DNA from: Spirochaetia bacterium
GTDB taxonomy: Bacteria > Spirochaetota > Leptospiria > Leptospirales > Leptonemataceae
Reading direction: 5' to 3'
Length of the DNA: 36,901 nt
Assembly: GCA_021413825.1 (NCBI GenBank)
Contig: JAIOPQ010000070.1
Span: 1-36,901 of the forward strand
The notes beneath the pieces were generated by a model. It was not told where the DNA came from, did not search any database, and was given only the letters and a program-made list of their open reading frames with translations. The position numbers and the translations under genes are program-made. This document shows positions 8,844 to 16,982 of the stretch, piece by piece; the first letter of the stretch is position 1, and every line of letters starts with the position of its first letter.

Positions 8844-9881
8844 TTAGTCCTGGATTTGCTTTTTCCAGTTTGCAGGTGGTTCTGTTAGTGCCTGCATTTT
8901 TGCGAAAAAACAGGGCCACTCCTTTCTACAGCTTTTGAATTGTTCTTCAAAGTATTCCTGCCCGGATTCGTATCTCAGAAAACTCAGGAAATCTGCGTTG
9001 TTGTATTCCCTTTGTTCCTGATCTGCAGTTTGATTTGGTGCCCGCGTTTCAGTCAGTTGGCGTTTAAAGGCCTGAATTATCTGAGATTTTTGTGCGCGCT
9101 TTTCTACATCTGTGAGATTGGATTTGTAAAGGGCATCCAGTTTTTTTGCGCATGCTCGGAATTGCGCGCGAATCTTTGCAGACTCGACCAGGTAGTTCAG
9201 TTTTCGTTTGTAATTCTCGGAGCTTTCGCCTTCTGTTTCGCGTGCGTACTGCAGTGCCCCGGTTATCTCTACAAACGAAGCGAAAGATTCGTTGAAGTCA
9301 ACCGAACCAGGAAGCCACAGAGTGTTGTGGGTGGATTCGTGGATCACGAGACGAGTTAGATACCAGTTTGAATATTCAAGCTGTGTGGAGACCAGCGGAT
9401 CCTTGAACCATCCAAGCGTCGAATAGCCTGAAACTTCCTGCGTAACCACATCCCAACCTTCTGCTTTTAATTCCTGCGCCGCCGCATTCGCTTTAGCTTC
9501 GGAGAAATATCCCAGATAGGGCACTGTGCCCACGATTGGAAACCACCACGTCTTTGGAATGAATGCAAGTTCGCGCGAAGCAGTAACGTTCCAGGCCACG
9601 GCCTTTCTGTCAATGCGTGAGAGTGTTTGAAACGCCTCACCTTTCAAACCCAGTTTGTCATGTCCCCAGTTACTTACTTCTTTTACGTGTCTAAGTTTTT
9701 CGCTAATTTTAGGGTCGGTTTGCGGCTGAGTAAGTACTTCATCGATTGGTTCGCGATTCCAGAGTAGACTGGCCTGACCGTTTGCTGCGTGTGCTAGATA
9801 GCATGACGAAAGCAGTTGAAAAAAAATTACCAGAGCTACCCGAATCGAGACAAGACGTTTCATAGCTGATTGAGGGTACAT
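8844..9881 (-). CDS. Exported putative aminopeptidase (HExxH zinc protease, lipoprotein-like)
   Basis: A 345-residue protein of the predicted aminopeptidase family (the type in Pfam as putative aminopeptidase). The zinc site is VIHESTHNTLW (residues 181-185, HESTH) with a downstream NESFASFVE (197-205) providing the third ligand. Upstream, WWFPIVGTVPYLGYFSEAKA and GYSTLGWFKDPL are family-typical. The signal sequence begins at the internal ATG (codon 7, MKRLVSIRVALVIFF) and ends in LLSSC, so it is probably a lipoprotein; translation may start at that ATG (9863) rather than at 9881. It is the first gene of the minus-strand operon and its stop is 1 nt from the PaaK-like start. A possible role is peptide trimming in the periplasm; its link to the lipid-type enzymes is unclear. 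Confidence 0.8.
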   Translation of the reverse strand: MYPQSAMKRLVSIRVALVIFFQLLSSCYLAHAANGQASLLWNREPIDEVLTQPQTDPKISEKLRHVKEVSNWGHDKLGLKGEAFQTLSRIDRKAVAWNVTASRELAFIPKTWWFPIVGTVPYLGYFSEAKANAAAQELKAEGWDVVTQEVSGYSTLGWFKDPLVSTQLEYSNWYLTRLVIHESTHNTLWLPGSVDFNESFASFVEITGALQYARETEGESSENYKRKLNYLVESAKIRAQFRACAKKLDALYKSNLTDVEKRAQKSQIIQAFKRQLTETRAPNQTADQEQREYNNADFLSFLRYESGQEYFEEQFKSCRKEWPCFFAKMQALTEPPANWKKQIQD

Positions 9882-9925
9882 TATCTTTTTCTGTCAAGCG
9901 TCCTTGATACGGTTCTTGGTTTGAC

Positions 9926-11224
9926 ATGTTTTTCTTTCGCTGCAATCAGGTATTAGTGCACAGGCTAGCTCTACTTGTTTTTCTTGCGAGTGTAACTTCC
10001 ATAGTTGCGCAACCAGTACTACTTCGACCGATCCAGATCGAAGGGCAGGATGCCAAATTGAGGGATCTCGCTAAATCCATCGAGAAAGACTTGTTTGATG
10101 TTCTAACTGGCAAAGGGCTACAAATCGTTTCTGAATCTACGCTGAAATCGGAGGAGCGTGGCGTAATCTCAGGATCTTGCACGGACGCCTGCATACTCAG
10201 TCTTGCGAAGCGCACAAACTTCACACGCGTACTGGTTCCCATACTACAGAAGAAGAAGGACAGTGAAAACTTCCTCTGTTATTTGTACACGGTGCAAGAA
10301 GGTCGCATAACGGAAAACAACGTCCTGGTTCTATTTATCAATCTGCCAGAATCGAGGCGGAAGGCCGCTATTGCCTCTGTTATGGTGGAACTTTTTCCGG
10401 GAACGGCCAGCGTCGCGCCGGCTGCATCTCGAGACCTTCCAACGCCGCCGAAAGTTAAACAAAGTGCAGGGAGCATTCGACTGGTATCGGATCCTGTGGG
10501 CGCCAGCGTGTTTGTCGATGGCATTCAGGTTGGCGTAACGCCGTTCGATCTCGTAAACAATGGTAAAATGCAATCCGTAAGGATTGCAATGTCGAACTAT
10601 GAGGAGATTGTACTTCCCATTCGAGCCTCTGCGCAAAGTGAAATCATGTTCACATTGCAGAAACTGGAGTCCCGCAACGCAGCCACTGATCAAGCTACCA
10701 GACAGAGTGCCTCTGCGACGAAAGGACCTTATTGGGGCGCGTTCGCGCGGTCGCTTATTTTGCCGGGCTGGGGGCAATACTCGAAAGGCGATGAGTCTGC
10801 GTTCTGGTTTGGTCTGGGTTCAGCCGTCTTTGCAGGGAGCGCCGTATACGCCGATGGCCAGGCCAGGAATCTGCGACACAGGATCGTGGCCCCAAACAAA
10901 CTGTCCTCTATCTTTTTCCTGGCTTCTTCCGAAAGTCAGAGTGTTTCTACCGCTGCAGTAGCACTGTACCTCATCGTTCCGAGCGCTGGATCGCCCTCCA
11001 ATCTTGGCGGGTGCAGGTCCAGCATTTGTAAGTCATACAGGCAGTTGGATGAAGCTAGCCGGGTAAGTGCCGGAATGTTCGGGGCCATGTACCTTTGGGG
11101 CTTGCTTGATGCTTTGCTTGCAAGTGTTCCCGCGAAGAAAAGCAATTCGTTCAGCTTCCGGGCCATGCCAGTGTTCGCCGGGAACGATCGAGGTGCGTTG
11201 TTCGCGGCACGGATGAGGTTTTAG
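9926..11224 (+). CDS. PEGA-domain membrane protein (first of two tandem paralogues)
   Basis: A 432-residue exported protein: signal peptide (HRLALLVFLASVTSIVAQ), an N-terminal domain of about 140 residues resembling periplasmic nucleotide-free TolB-N-like folds, and one PEGA domain around residues 178-245. The PEGA core reads SDPVGASVFVDGIQVGVTPF. The C-terminal region carries [20 protein letters not shown], typical of DUF5683-type membrane domains, with two or three hydrophobic segments. PEGA domains are surface or envelope beta modules, and the arrangement suggests an envelope-anchored protein. An alternative GTG start at 9956 has AGG six bases upstream and gives a cleaner signal peptide. 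It is divergent from the aminopeptidase gene with only 44 bp between them. Function unknown. Confidence 0.75.
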   Translation: MFFFRCNQVLVHRLALLVFLASVTSIVAQPVLLRPIQIEGQDAKLRDLAKSIEKDLFDVLTGKGLQIVSESTLKSEERGVISGSCTDACILSLAKRTNFTRVLVPILQKKKDSENFLCYLYTVQEGRITENNVLVLFINLPESRRKAAIASVMVELFPGTASVAPAASRDLPTPPKVKQSAGSIRLVSDPVGASVFVDGIQVGVTPFDLVNNGKMQSVRIAMSNYEEIVLPIRASAQSEIMFTLQKLESRNAATDQATRQSASATKGPYWGAFARSLILPGWGQYSKGDESAFWFGLGSAVFAGSAVYADGQARNLRHRIVAPNKLSSIFFLASSESQSVSTAAVALYLIVPSAGSPSNLGGCRSSICKSYRQLDEASRVSAGMFGAMYLWGLLDALLASVPAKKSNSFSFRAMPVFAGNDRGALFAARMRF

Positions 11225-11225
11225 C

Positions 11226-12098
11226 ATGTTCAGGTGGATTCTTATCGCCATCTTGCTGAGTTTCGCATTCAATCTTGCCGCGGAGCCCAAATCAGATTCT
11301 CCGCAGATTCGCATAGTTACACGGCCAGCTGGCGCTGCTGTTTTCATAAATGGCGTGGAAAAAGGAAAAACTCCTCTGGAAATTCCTGCTGGAGAAAGGG
11401 CGCTTAACGTTCGAATATTCCTGCAAGGATATCAAGAGATTCGTTTTCCAATTCAATCGACCGGTGACTTAGAAATGATTCTGTCGCTTCAGGAGGACAG
11501 GATCACGCAGGCAGCTTCCTCTTCAGATGCGCCCGGGATCCGGCCTGATGCCTCCAAAAATCGAGCTCCGTACTGGGGTGCGTTTGCGCGATCGCTTATC
11601 TTACCTGGCTGGGGGCAACATTCAAAAGGGGATAGCGCATCGTTCTGGTTTCTGTCTGGAACGCTGCTGAGTGGCATAGCCTATCTCGATGCCACTCAGT
11701 CATTCAGGCGCGCTCGTCAGGACGCAATTTTCAAGTACCGCGAGGGAGATCTCTATTCACTTGCACAGGCTGCAAGTTCGACAGCGCCAAAGAATGGCGC
11801 TCTGCCCCTGGCAGCAGTATCAGTGCTTGCTGCTCTCCATTTTGATTCCGGTGAGGCAAAGCAGTACACGCGCAATTGCATGGCTCTTAGTCCGGTCAGC
11901 CTGGCCAACGGTACTTTGCAAACCTGTAAGGCCAATCTGCGCGCTCTGCATCGCAAGCGAGCAACCGGTTATGTTTTTGCTGGTTTGTATCTCTGGAATG
12001 TCGCCGATGCGTTGCTGGCCACAGATAAGATCAGCCTGGGCTTTGGCCTTCCTACGGAAGATCGGGGTTTTGTCCTGGCCACGACTCTGAAGTTCTAG
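11226..12098 (+). CDS. PEGA-domain membrane protein (second tandem paralogue)
   Basis: A 290-residue shorter paralogue of the preceding gene, starting one base after its stop. It has a signal peptide ([18 protein letters not shown]), then directly a PEGA domain ([20 protein letters not shown]), then the shared block [20 protein letters not shown] and a C-terminal membrane region ending in [13 protein letters not shown]. The first copy has the equivalent MYLWGLLDALLA. It lacks the roughly 140-residue N-terminal domain of the first copy. The pair therefore arose by duplication followed by domain gain or loss. No catalytic motif is visible; an envelope structural or assembly role is only a guess. 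Confidence 0.72.
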   Translation: MFRWILIAILLSFAFNLAAEPKSDSPQIRIVTRPAGAAVFINGVEKGKTPLEIPAGERALNVRIFLQGYQEIRFPIQSTGDLEMILSLQEDRITQAASSSDAPGIRPDASKNRAPYWGAFARSLILPGWGQHSKGDSASFWFLSGTLLSGIAYLDATQSFRRARQDAIFKYREGDLYSLAQAASSTAPKNGALPLAAVSVLAALHFDSGEAKQYTRNCMALSPVSLANGTLQTCKANLRALHRKRATGYVFAGLYLWNVADALLATDKISLGFGLPTEDRGFVLATTLKF

Positions 12099-12148
12099 CG
12101 CTCTTTTGGTTTGACCGTCCAGGGCTTTCTCAAAAATTGCTCACTTCT

Positions 12149-13312
12149 ATGGCAATCTTTCTCAAAGAATTCCTTTTTACCTCAGAATCGGTCTCCGAGG
12201 GGCATCCTGATAAAATCTGTGATCAGATTTCAGACGCAGTGCTCGATGCGCATCTGGCTCAAGATCCAGCAAGCCGCGTTGCATGTGAATCACTTACAAC
12301 CACGGACTTTGTTTGCGTTGCAGGTGAGATTACGTCCACTGCTAAAGTCGATGTAGAGGCTCTAACTCGCAAGGTGATCCGTGAAATTGGTTACACTGAC
12401 AAGAATATTGGCTTTGAAGCTGATACAGCCCAGGTCATGGTTCGTCTACATTCACAATCCCCCGATATTTCACAGGGCGTGACAATTGGCGAAGGCCTCC
12501 ATAAGGAGCAGGGCGCTGGAGATCAGGGCCTGATGTTTGGATTTGCGATCAATGAAACGGCCAACCTGATGCCATTGCCAATCGAACTTTCACATCTCCT
12601 GGTGAAGAAGCTCGCTGACCTGCGCCACAATGGAACCTTCAAAGATATCCTCCCAGATTCAAAATCTCAAGTTACTGTGGAATACCGTGATGGTAAGCCC
12701 CACCGCATCGATACAGTAGTGATCTCCACGCAGCATCGCGAAAATCTGGAGCATAAAACTCTGCAAGAAATGCTGATCGAGCAAGTTGTTAAGCAGGTCA
12801 TTCCGGCTCAGTACCTCCAGAATACACGCTATCTGATCAATCCTACTGGTAAATTTGTTGTGGGTGGTCCTCACGGAGACTGCGGCCTAACAGGTCGTAA
12901 GATTATTGTGGATACATACGGCGGATATGGCCGCCATGGTGGGGGAGCATTCTCAGGAAAAGATCCAACCAAGGTTGACCGCAGCGCAGCTTATATGGCA
13001 CGTTATGCGGCCAAGAATATTGTTGCAGCTGGCCTTTGCACCAAGTGCGAGGTTCAGGTTTCGTATGCCATTGGATATCCGGAGCCAACTTCAATCCTTG
13101 TGGATTCATTTGGAACCGGCAAGATTCCTGATGAGAAGATCATTGAGCGCGTAAGAGCTAACTTTGATTTCTCTCCAGCAGGAATTGAACGCACTCTAAA
13201 GCTGCGTGAAAAAGGCCGTGTGTATCAGGAAACTGCTGCCTACGGACATTTTGGTCGCCAGGGTGAAACATTCACCTGGGAAAAAACGGACAAGGCCGAC
13301 GCGCTAAAATAA
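12149..13312 (+). CDS. metK: S-adenosylmethionine synthetase
   Basis: Makes S-adenosylmethionine from methionine and ATP in the cytoplasm. The 387-residue length is normal. Signatures are [13 protein letters not shown] (HPDK at residues 19-22), [10 protein letters not shown] (GAGDQG at 122-127), [20 protein letters not shown] and the phosphate loop [16 protein letters not shown]. The ATG at 12149 is chosen because it gives the standard short N-terminus; an in-frame TTG at 12137 would add four residues. No strong ribosome site is visible. It follows the PEGA paralogues and is separated by one base from the transketolase gene, so the two are probably cotranscribed. The product also supplies the SAM-dependent enzymes elsewhere in the window. 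Confidence 0.97.
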   Translation: MAIFLKEFLFTSESVSEGHPDKICDQISDAVLDAHLAQDPASRVACESLTTTDFVCVAGEITSTAKVDVEALTRKVIREIGYTDKNIGFEADTAQVMVRLHSQSPDISQGVTIGEGLHKEQGAGDQGLMFGFAINETANLMPLPIELSHLLVKKLADLRHNGTFKDILPDSKSQVTVEYRDGKPHRIDTVVISTQHRENLEHKTLQEMLIEQVVKQVIPAQYLQNTRYLINPTGKFVVGGPHGDCGLTGRKIIVDTYGGYGRHGGGAFSGKDPTKVDRSAAYMARYAAKNIVAAGLCTKCEVQVSYAIGYPEPTSILVDSFGTGKIPDEKIIERVRANFDFSPAGIERTLKLREKGRVYQETAAYGHFGRQGETFTWEKTDKADALK

Positions 13313-13313
13313 C

Positions 13314-14345
13314 GTGGCTGCCCGCCGAGCCAAAAAGAAATCGGCCGCGCCAGTGCGGAAGAAATCTGCAAAGTCAAATAAGCCGCAGCAAGCTGCTGCA
13401 GTTCCAGCTATTAGCAAAGCCACGCGCGATGGGTACGGCGAAGCGCTGGTTGAGCTGGGCCGTAAACGCAGTGAAGTTGTGGTACTGGACGCTGATCTTT
13501 CCGAATCAACGCGCACTCATAAATTTGCAAAAGAGTTTCCGGATCGTTTTTTTAACGTAGGAGTAGCCGAACAAAACCTCGTGGGAATTGCGGCGGGCTT
13601 TGCGCTTTCCGGGTTAATTCCATTTGCATCCAGTTTTGCAATGTTCTTATCAGGTCGTGCCTGGGAAATCGTGCGAAACTCTGTTGTGTATCCCGGGCTT
13701 AACGTTAAGTTATTTGCATCACACGGCGGAATCACCGTTGGCGAAGATGGCGCAAGCCACCAATGCATTGAAGATTTTGGAATTATGCGCGCCATCCCAA
13801 ACATGAGCGTATTTGTGCCATCTGATTTTGAAGAAGCTAAACAAATGGTTCATGAACTGGCTGCGAGAAAAGGCCCATGCTATGTTCGTGTCGCGCGCGC
13901 ATCTACGCCGATTCTGAGCAGATCCCCATCTTATAGGTTCAAGCCAGGCAAAGGTGAACTCCGGCGAGACGGAAAAAACGTAACTATCATTGCCTGCGGT
14001 GTGCTGGTGCATGAAGCAGACAAAGCGGCAGAAATCCTGGCAAAATCGGGAATATCAGCCGCTGTAATCAACATGTCCAGTCTCAAGCCGCTGGATGAGA
14101 AACTCGTACTACAGTATGCAAAGAAAACCGGCGCCATAGTGACTGTTGAAGAACACAATATCATTGGTGGACTTGGATCTGCGGTTGCTGAAACTGTTTC
14201 AGGTTCATCACCGTGCGTGGTTTTACGTCACGGAATGCATGATGAATTTGGGCAAAGTGGCGAGGCCAGTGCCCTTCTGGATTACTACAAATTGCGTGCT
14301 GCTGATATAGCTAACGTCTGCAAGAAAGCCATTAAACTCAAATAA
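13314..14345 (+). CDS. Transketolase, C-terminal subunit (split type)
   Basis: A 343-residue protein corresponding to the pyrimidine-binding and C-terminal domains of transketolase (pentose phosphate pathway, thiamine diphosphate). Visible blocks are [34 protein letters not shown] with the cofactor-activating Glu in [23 protein letters not shown], and [11 protein letters not shown]. The C-terminal domain has [11 protein letters not shown] and [18 protein letters not shown]. Translation starts at GTG, one base after metK. Residues 1-34 form an unusual Lys/Ala-rich extension before the family homology begins at about residue 35. The N-terminal subunit that binds thiamine pyrophosphate is not adjacent; metK occupies that place. 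A DXS-type role is less likely given the length. Confidence 0.88.
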   Translation: MAARRAKKKSAAPVRKKSAKSNKPQQAAAVPAISKATRDGYGEALVELGRKRSEVVVLDADLSESTRTHKFAKEFPDRFFNVGVAEQNLVGIAAGFALSGLIPFASSFAMFLSGRAWEIVRNSVVYPGLNVKLFASHGGITVGEDGASHQCIEDFGIMRAIPNMSVFVPSDFEEAKQMVHELAARKGPCYVRVARASTPILSRSPSYRFKPGKGELRRDGKNVTIIACGVLVHEADKAAEILAKSGISAAVINMSSLKPLDEKLVLQYAKKTGAIVTVEEHNIIGGLGSAVAETVSGSSPCVVLRHGMHDEFGQSGEASALLDYYKLRAADIANVCKKAIKLK

Positions 14346-14378
14346 GACGTTTAATTGGCGTTGCCTTATTAAAACGCG

Positions 14379-15251
14379 TTAGGGTACGTCGTGCGTTGCG
14401 TTCTTTCTGATTCCAAATTTCTTTGAAGAGATGCCGGGGAAATTCTGTTCTTCCACATCTCTGATGTGAACTACGAGCCAATTATTTTGTTTCGCATATT
14501 GGGCCAGGCTGGGTTCAGTCGCAGTTTGCTTTGTGTCCGGATTCACGATCATTCTCAAGCCGCGGCTGTATTCGATCATTTCCCTATCACCCCGGCTGTT
14601 GCCCGCAGCTAGCAGAGGCTGTGCCTGGATAAAAGTTTCAATTGCATGGCGCTTGCCTTCTTCCTGAGGGATTGGCTGAATCATTTCATCAGTCAATACG
14701 TCGTTTCTAACGACTGACTTAACTCCCAGAATATTCATAGGGGCTAGTCCAAGTTCGCGGCTCAAGAATGTCTGATACAGGGCCTCAGGGCTTGCAGTTA
14801 CTATCCAGACTTCAAAACCATTTTGCTTCAAAAGCTGAATGAGCGCTTTCATTTGCGGATAAATCTTGGTTGAGTAATCGGTCTTGAAACATTCATCACC
14901 AAGATCGCGAATTTTCTGTGGGCTTTCGCCCGCAAAGAATCGCACGCGACCCTGTACATATGGAATCGAAACGTTGGATTGTGGTTTGATCTCGCGGATT
15001 ACAGCCGGGTGTTTTTCCGGATGCGCTTCTGCGTACTTGTACATGCATTCGTCTGCTAGATAGTGCGGAACCTGACCCAGGACTGTCCCATCGCCATCAA
15101 ATACGGCGACCTTGCGACCTGGTTCTCCGGCGGTTTTCTGAAAGAACTCGCGTAGCCGATTGTTGGCTTCCGGCGGAAATCCACGAACTTCAGAAAAGTT
15201 TTGTGCGCAGGCGATCAGTAAAGCCGGGAAAAAAATTGCGTAGCGTTTCAT
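14379..15251 (-). CDS. HAD-superfamily phosphatase, predicted lipoprotein
   Basis: A 290-residue HAD hydrolase with all four motifs: KVAVFDGDGTVL (nucleophile Asp and acid Asp), VWIVTASPEAL (motif II), a downstream Lys region, and AAGNSRGDREMIEYS (motif IV). The spacing resembles phosphoserine phosphatase-like members with a cap between motifs I and II. The N-terminus MKRYAIFFPALLIAC is a short signal sequence with a lipobox-like LIAC, so the enzyme is probably anchored outside the cytoplasm, where it would hydrolyse a phosphorylated small molecule or lipid head group. It lies downstream of the MFS transporter gene on the same strand. The substrate cannot be read from the sequence. Confidence 0.82.
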   Translation of the reverse strand: MKRYAIFFPALLIACAQNFSEVRGFPPEANNRLREFFQKTAGEPGRKVAVFDGDGTVLGQVPHYLADECMYKYAEAHPEKHPAVIREIKPQSNVSIPYVQGRVRFFAGESPQKIRDLGDECFKTDYSTKIYPQMKALIQLLKQNGFEVWIVTASPEALYQTFLSRELGLAPMNILGVKSVVRNDVLTDEMIQPIPQEEGKRHAIETFIQAQPLLAAGNSRGDREMIEYSRGLRMIVNPDTKQTATEPSLAQYAKQNNWLVVHIRDVEEQNFPGISSKKFGIRKNATHDVP

Positions 15252-15280
15252 TTAGTTGTACCGGAGATAGATAGGGACGA

Positions 15281-15308
15281 ATGCGACCGACGGTTTTGCC
15301 GGTCGCAT
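15281..15308 (-). terminator. Hairpin downstream of the MFS gene (possible terminator)
   Basis: A perfect 9-bp inverted repeat, ATGCGACCG and CGGTCGCAT, is separated by a 10-base loop in the 69-bp gap between the MFS stop and the HAD start codon. It is GC-rich but not followed by a T-run on the minus strand. It could act as a weak terminator or as an mRNA-stabilising stem that lowers HAD phosphatase expression. Confidence 0.45.
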
Positions 15309-15320
15309 GATTGTTAGACG

Positions 15321-16661
15321 TTATTCGCCTTCGTGTTCCATTGCCATTTTCTCGCCGCGTTTCAGATTTACCGGAATGGAAATCAGAAGGCCAACGATAA
15401 ACAATACGGCACAAAACAGAATTGAGTTCTTCAGTCCAAGCTGAGTTTGCAGAGCACCGGTTCCAAGCACCCCAATCGCTACGGCCAGTTTTGTGCTCAG
15501 ACCCCAGAGTCCAAAAAACTCGCCTGACTTGGACTCGGGTGAAAGAATACCAACGACAGCCCGGCCCGCAGATTGAGTGGCTCCAAGGCTTGCGCCCGCA
15601 AGGCATCCTACAATGAGGAAAGCTTGTTCGCGTTGTATGCCAAGCATCGTTGCGAGCACATCGTTCAGGAAGATTGCCAGAATTGCGCTTACCCAGAGTA
15701 CAAGCGTGATGCCATATGTAAGCTTGGCTCCAATCTTATCCTGTAAGTACCCAAATCCTATTGCGCCGCCGAATGCAGTAAACTGCGTGATGATGAACAT
15801 CAACTTCTCAGTTTCGCGGCTCCAGTGAATCACCTGCGCGCCATAGCGGAACGCGTACGTAATCACAATGCCCAGGCCGGCAGAAGCAAAGAAGAGCGAG
15901 AGTAAGAATATCGCAAGGTCACGGAAGTCTTTTACCTCGTGCAGCGTAGTCCTCAAGCGACTAAAGCCAACGCTGATAAAGCTTTCACCCGCCGGGAGTG
16001 CTTGCGCGTCTCCGGGTTCTTTCAACCAGAGGAAGGTAGGAATTGCCGCAACCAGGAAGAATGCCGCCGTGATTGGTCCAACGAATCTGAGGTTCTCGAA
16101 GTTGGCGGCTGAATTATCAGCGAGCGGACCCAGAGTTGCCACAATTACAGATAGCAGACCGCCGAAGTATCCAACCCCCCAGGCAATGCCAGAAATCTTT
16201 CCCAGTTCGTCCTTGTTTCCAAGGGATGGAAGGAAGCTGGCCACGAATGATTCACCTGAGGCAAAGCCAAAGTTGGAGAGGATCAGGAGAATCACTCCAA
16301 GCCAGGCGGCTCCAGGTGAAACCAGGAATAGCGCTGCTGTAGCCACGACCGTCAGAATGTAACTCATGAACAGGAACTTCTTCTTGGAAGCACTGAAATC
16401 CATGATAGCGCCGAAAACCGGACCTGTGACGACGCACAGGATATAGCTGATAAACAGACCAATGTCCCAGAGAAAGTTTCCTCGGCGGAACTCAGGGTCC
16501 GTGCCTCCCTGATCCCCAACGACCAGTGCTGTGAAAATGTTGCAATAGACGACTGTAATGATGACTGTCGTGTACGATGAGTTGGCGAAGTCGAACATCG
16601 CCCAGCCGAACTTCGCCTTGAAGCTGGCCTTAGGCGCTTCCGCCGCTTTTGATTGTGTCAT
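15321..16661 (-). CDS. UMF1-type MFS transporter (Atg22-like)
   Basis: A 446-residue, 12-helix membrane transporter of the major facilitator superfamily. The N-terminal segment KFGWAMFDFANSSYTTVIIT is the hallmark of the UMF1/Atg22-like group, followed by FISYILCVVTGPVFGAIMDF (A-motif region), SGIAWGVGYFGGLL and QSAGRAVVGILSPES. Substrates are unknown; eukaryotic Atg22 relatives export amino acids from vacuoles. The ATG at 16661 is chosen because GGGGAGATTTTC precedes it, removing 17 residues from the longest ORF. The C-terminus is short and charged (KRGEKMAMEHEGE). A hairpin follows the stop, and the HAD lipoprotein gene lies downstream on the same strand. Confidence 0.9.
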   Translation of the reverse strand: MTQSKAAEAPKASFKAKFGWAMFDFANSSYTTVIITVVYCNIFTALVVGDQGGTDPEFRRGNFLWDIGLFISYILCVVTGPVFGAIMDFSASKKKFLFMSYILTVVATAALFLVSPGAAWLGVILLILSNFGFASGESFVASFLPSLGNKDELGKISGIAWGVGYFGGLLSVIVATLGPLADNSAANFENLRFVGPITAAFFLVAAIPTFLWLKEPGDAQALPAGESFISVGFSRLRTTLHEVKDFRDLAIFLLSLFFASAGLGIVITYAFRYGAQVIHWSRETEKLMFIITQFTAFGGAIGFGYLQDKIGAKLTYGITLVLWVSAILAIFLNDVLATMLGIQREQAFLIVGCLAGASLGATQSAGRAVVGILSPESKSGEFFGLWGLSTKLAVAIGVLGTGALQTQLGLKNSILFCAVLFIVGLLISIPVNLKRGEKMAMEHEGE

Positions 16662-16982
16662 GAAAATCTCCCCGGCGCTCTTTCTTCCAGCTGGCGGCCT
16701 TTTGTGAAGCATAAAACCCGTCCGGCGATTGCGCTAATTTGAGCGGATAACGTTCCTGGAGCAAAAACCCGGTCATCGAGTCCTTTGACCGGATCCAGTA
16801 CGAACGGCGAGTCGCCTGTTTACCAGGCAATGGGCCAATTTTTCCAACATAGCTCGACCATTATATAGATAAAGAGGATGGGAACTTGCTTATTTTGTCG
16901 TCTTCTTTGACTTCAAAGTGGCTTTGGTTCGCATTTCTCCCGAATTATATGCTTTTGTAGCCGCTGGCACGGTCCGTGCTAA
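16662..16982. other. Intergenic region between divergent MFS and EAL genes
   Basis: About 320 bp without a convincing gene. The short minus-strand ORF at 16630-16830 has no ribosome site and is an upstream extension artefact. The half next to the EAL gene is AT-richer and holds a candidate promoter (16924-16951). I see no repeat or hairpin. Confidence 0.4.
16924..16951 (+). promoter_or_regulatory. Candidate promoter of the EAL gene
   Basis: TTGGTT (16924-16929) and TATATG (16946-16951) are separated by 16 bp. The -10 retains TATA and sits in a local AT-rich stretch. Transcription would begin near 16958. Match quality is modest. Confidence 0.28.

Noticed and set aside
8940..9359. 139-codon plus-strand ORF opposite the aminopeptidase
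   Set aside because: Its hydrophobic, Cys/Phe-rich translation is the antisense of a Lys/Glu-rich helical protein, a common artefact.
14346..14378. AT-rich CGTTTAAT / ATTAAAACG stem after the transketolase gene as a terminator
   Set aside because: The stem has a bulge, is almost only A-T pairs and has no T-run on either strand.
16630..16830. 66-codon minus-strand ORF upstream of the MFS gene
   Set aside because: Overlaps the real MFS start, lacks a ribosome site, and shows no recognisable feature.
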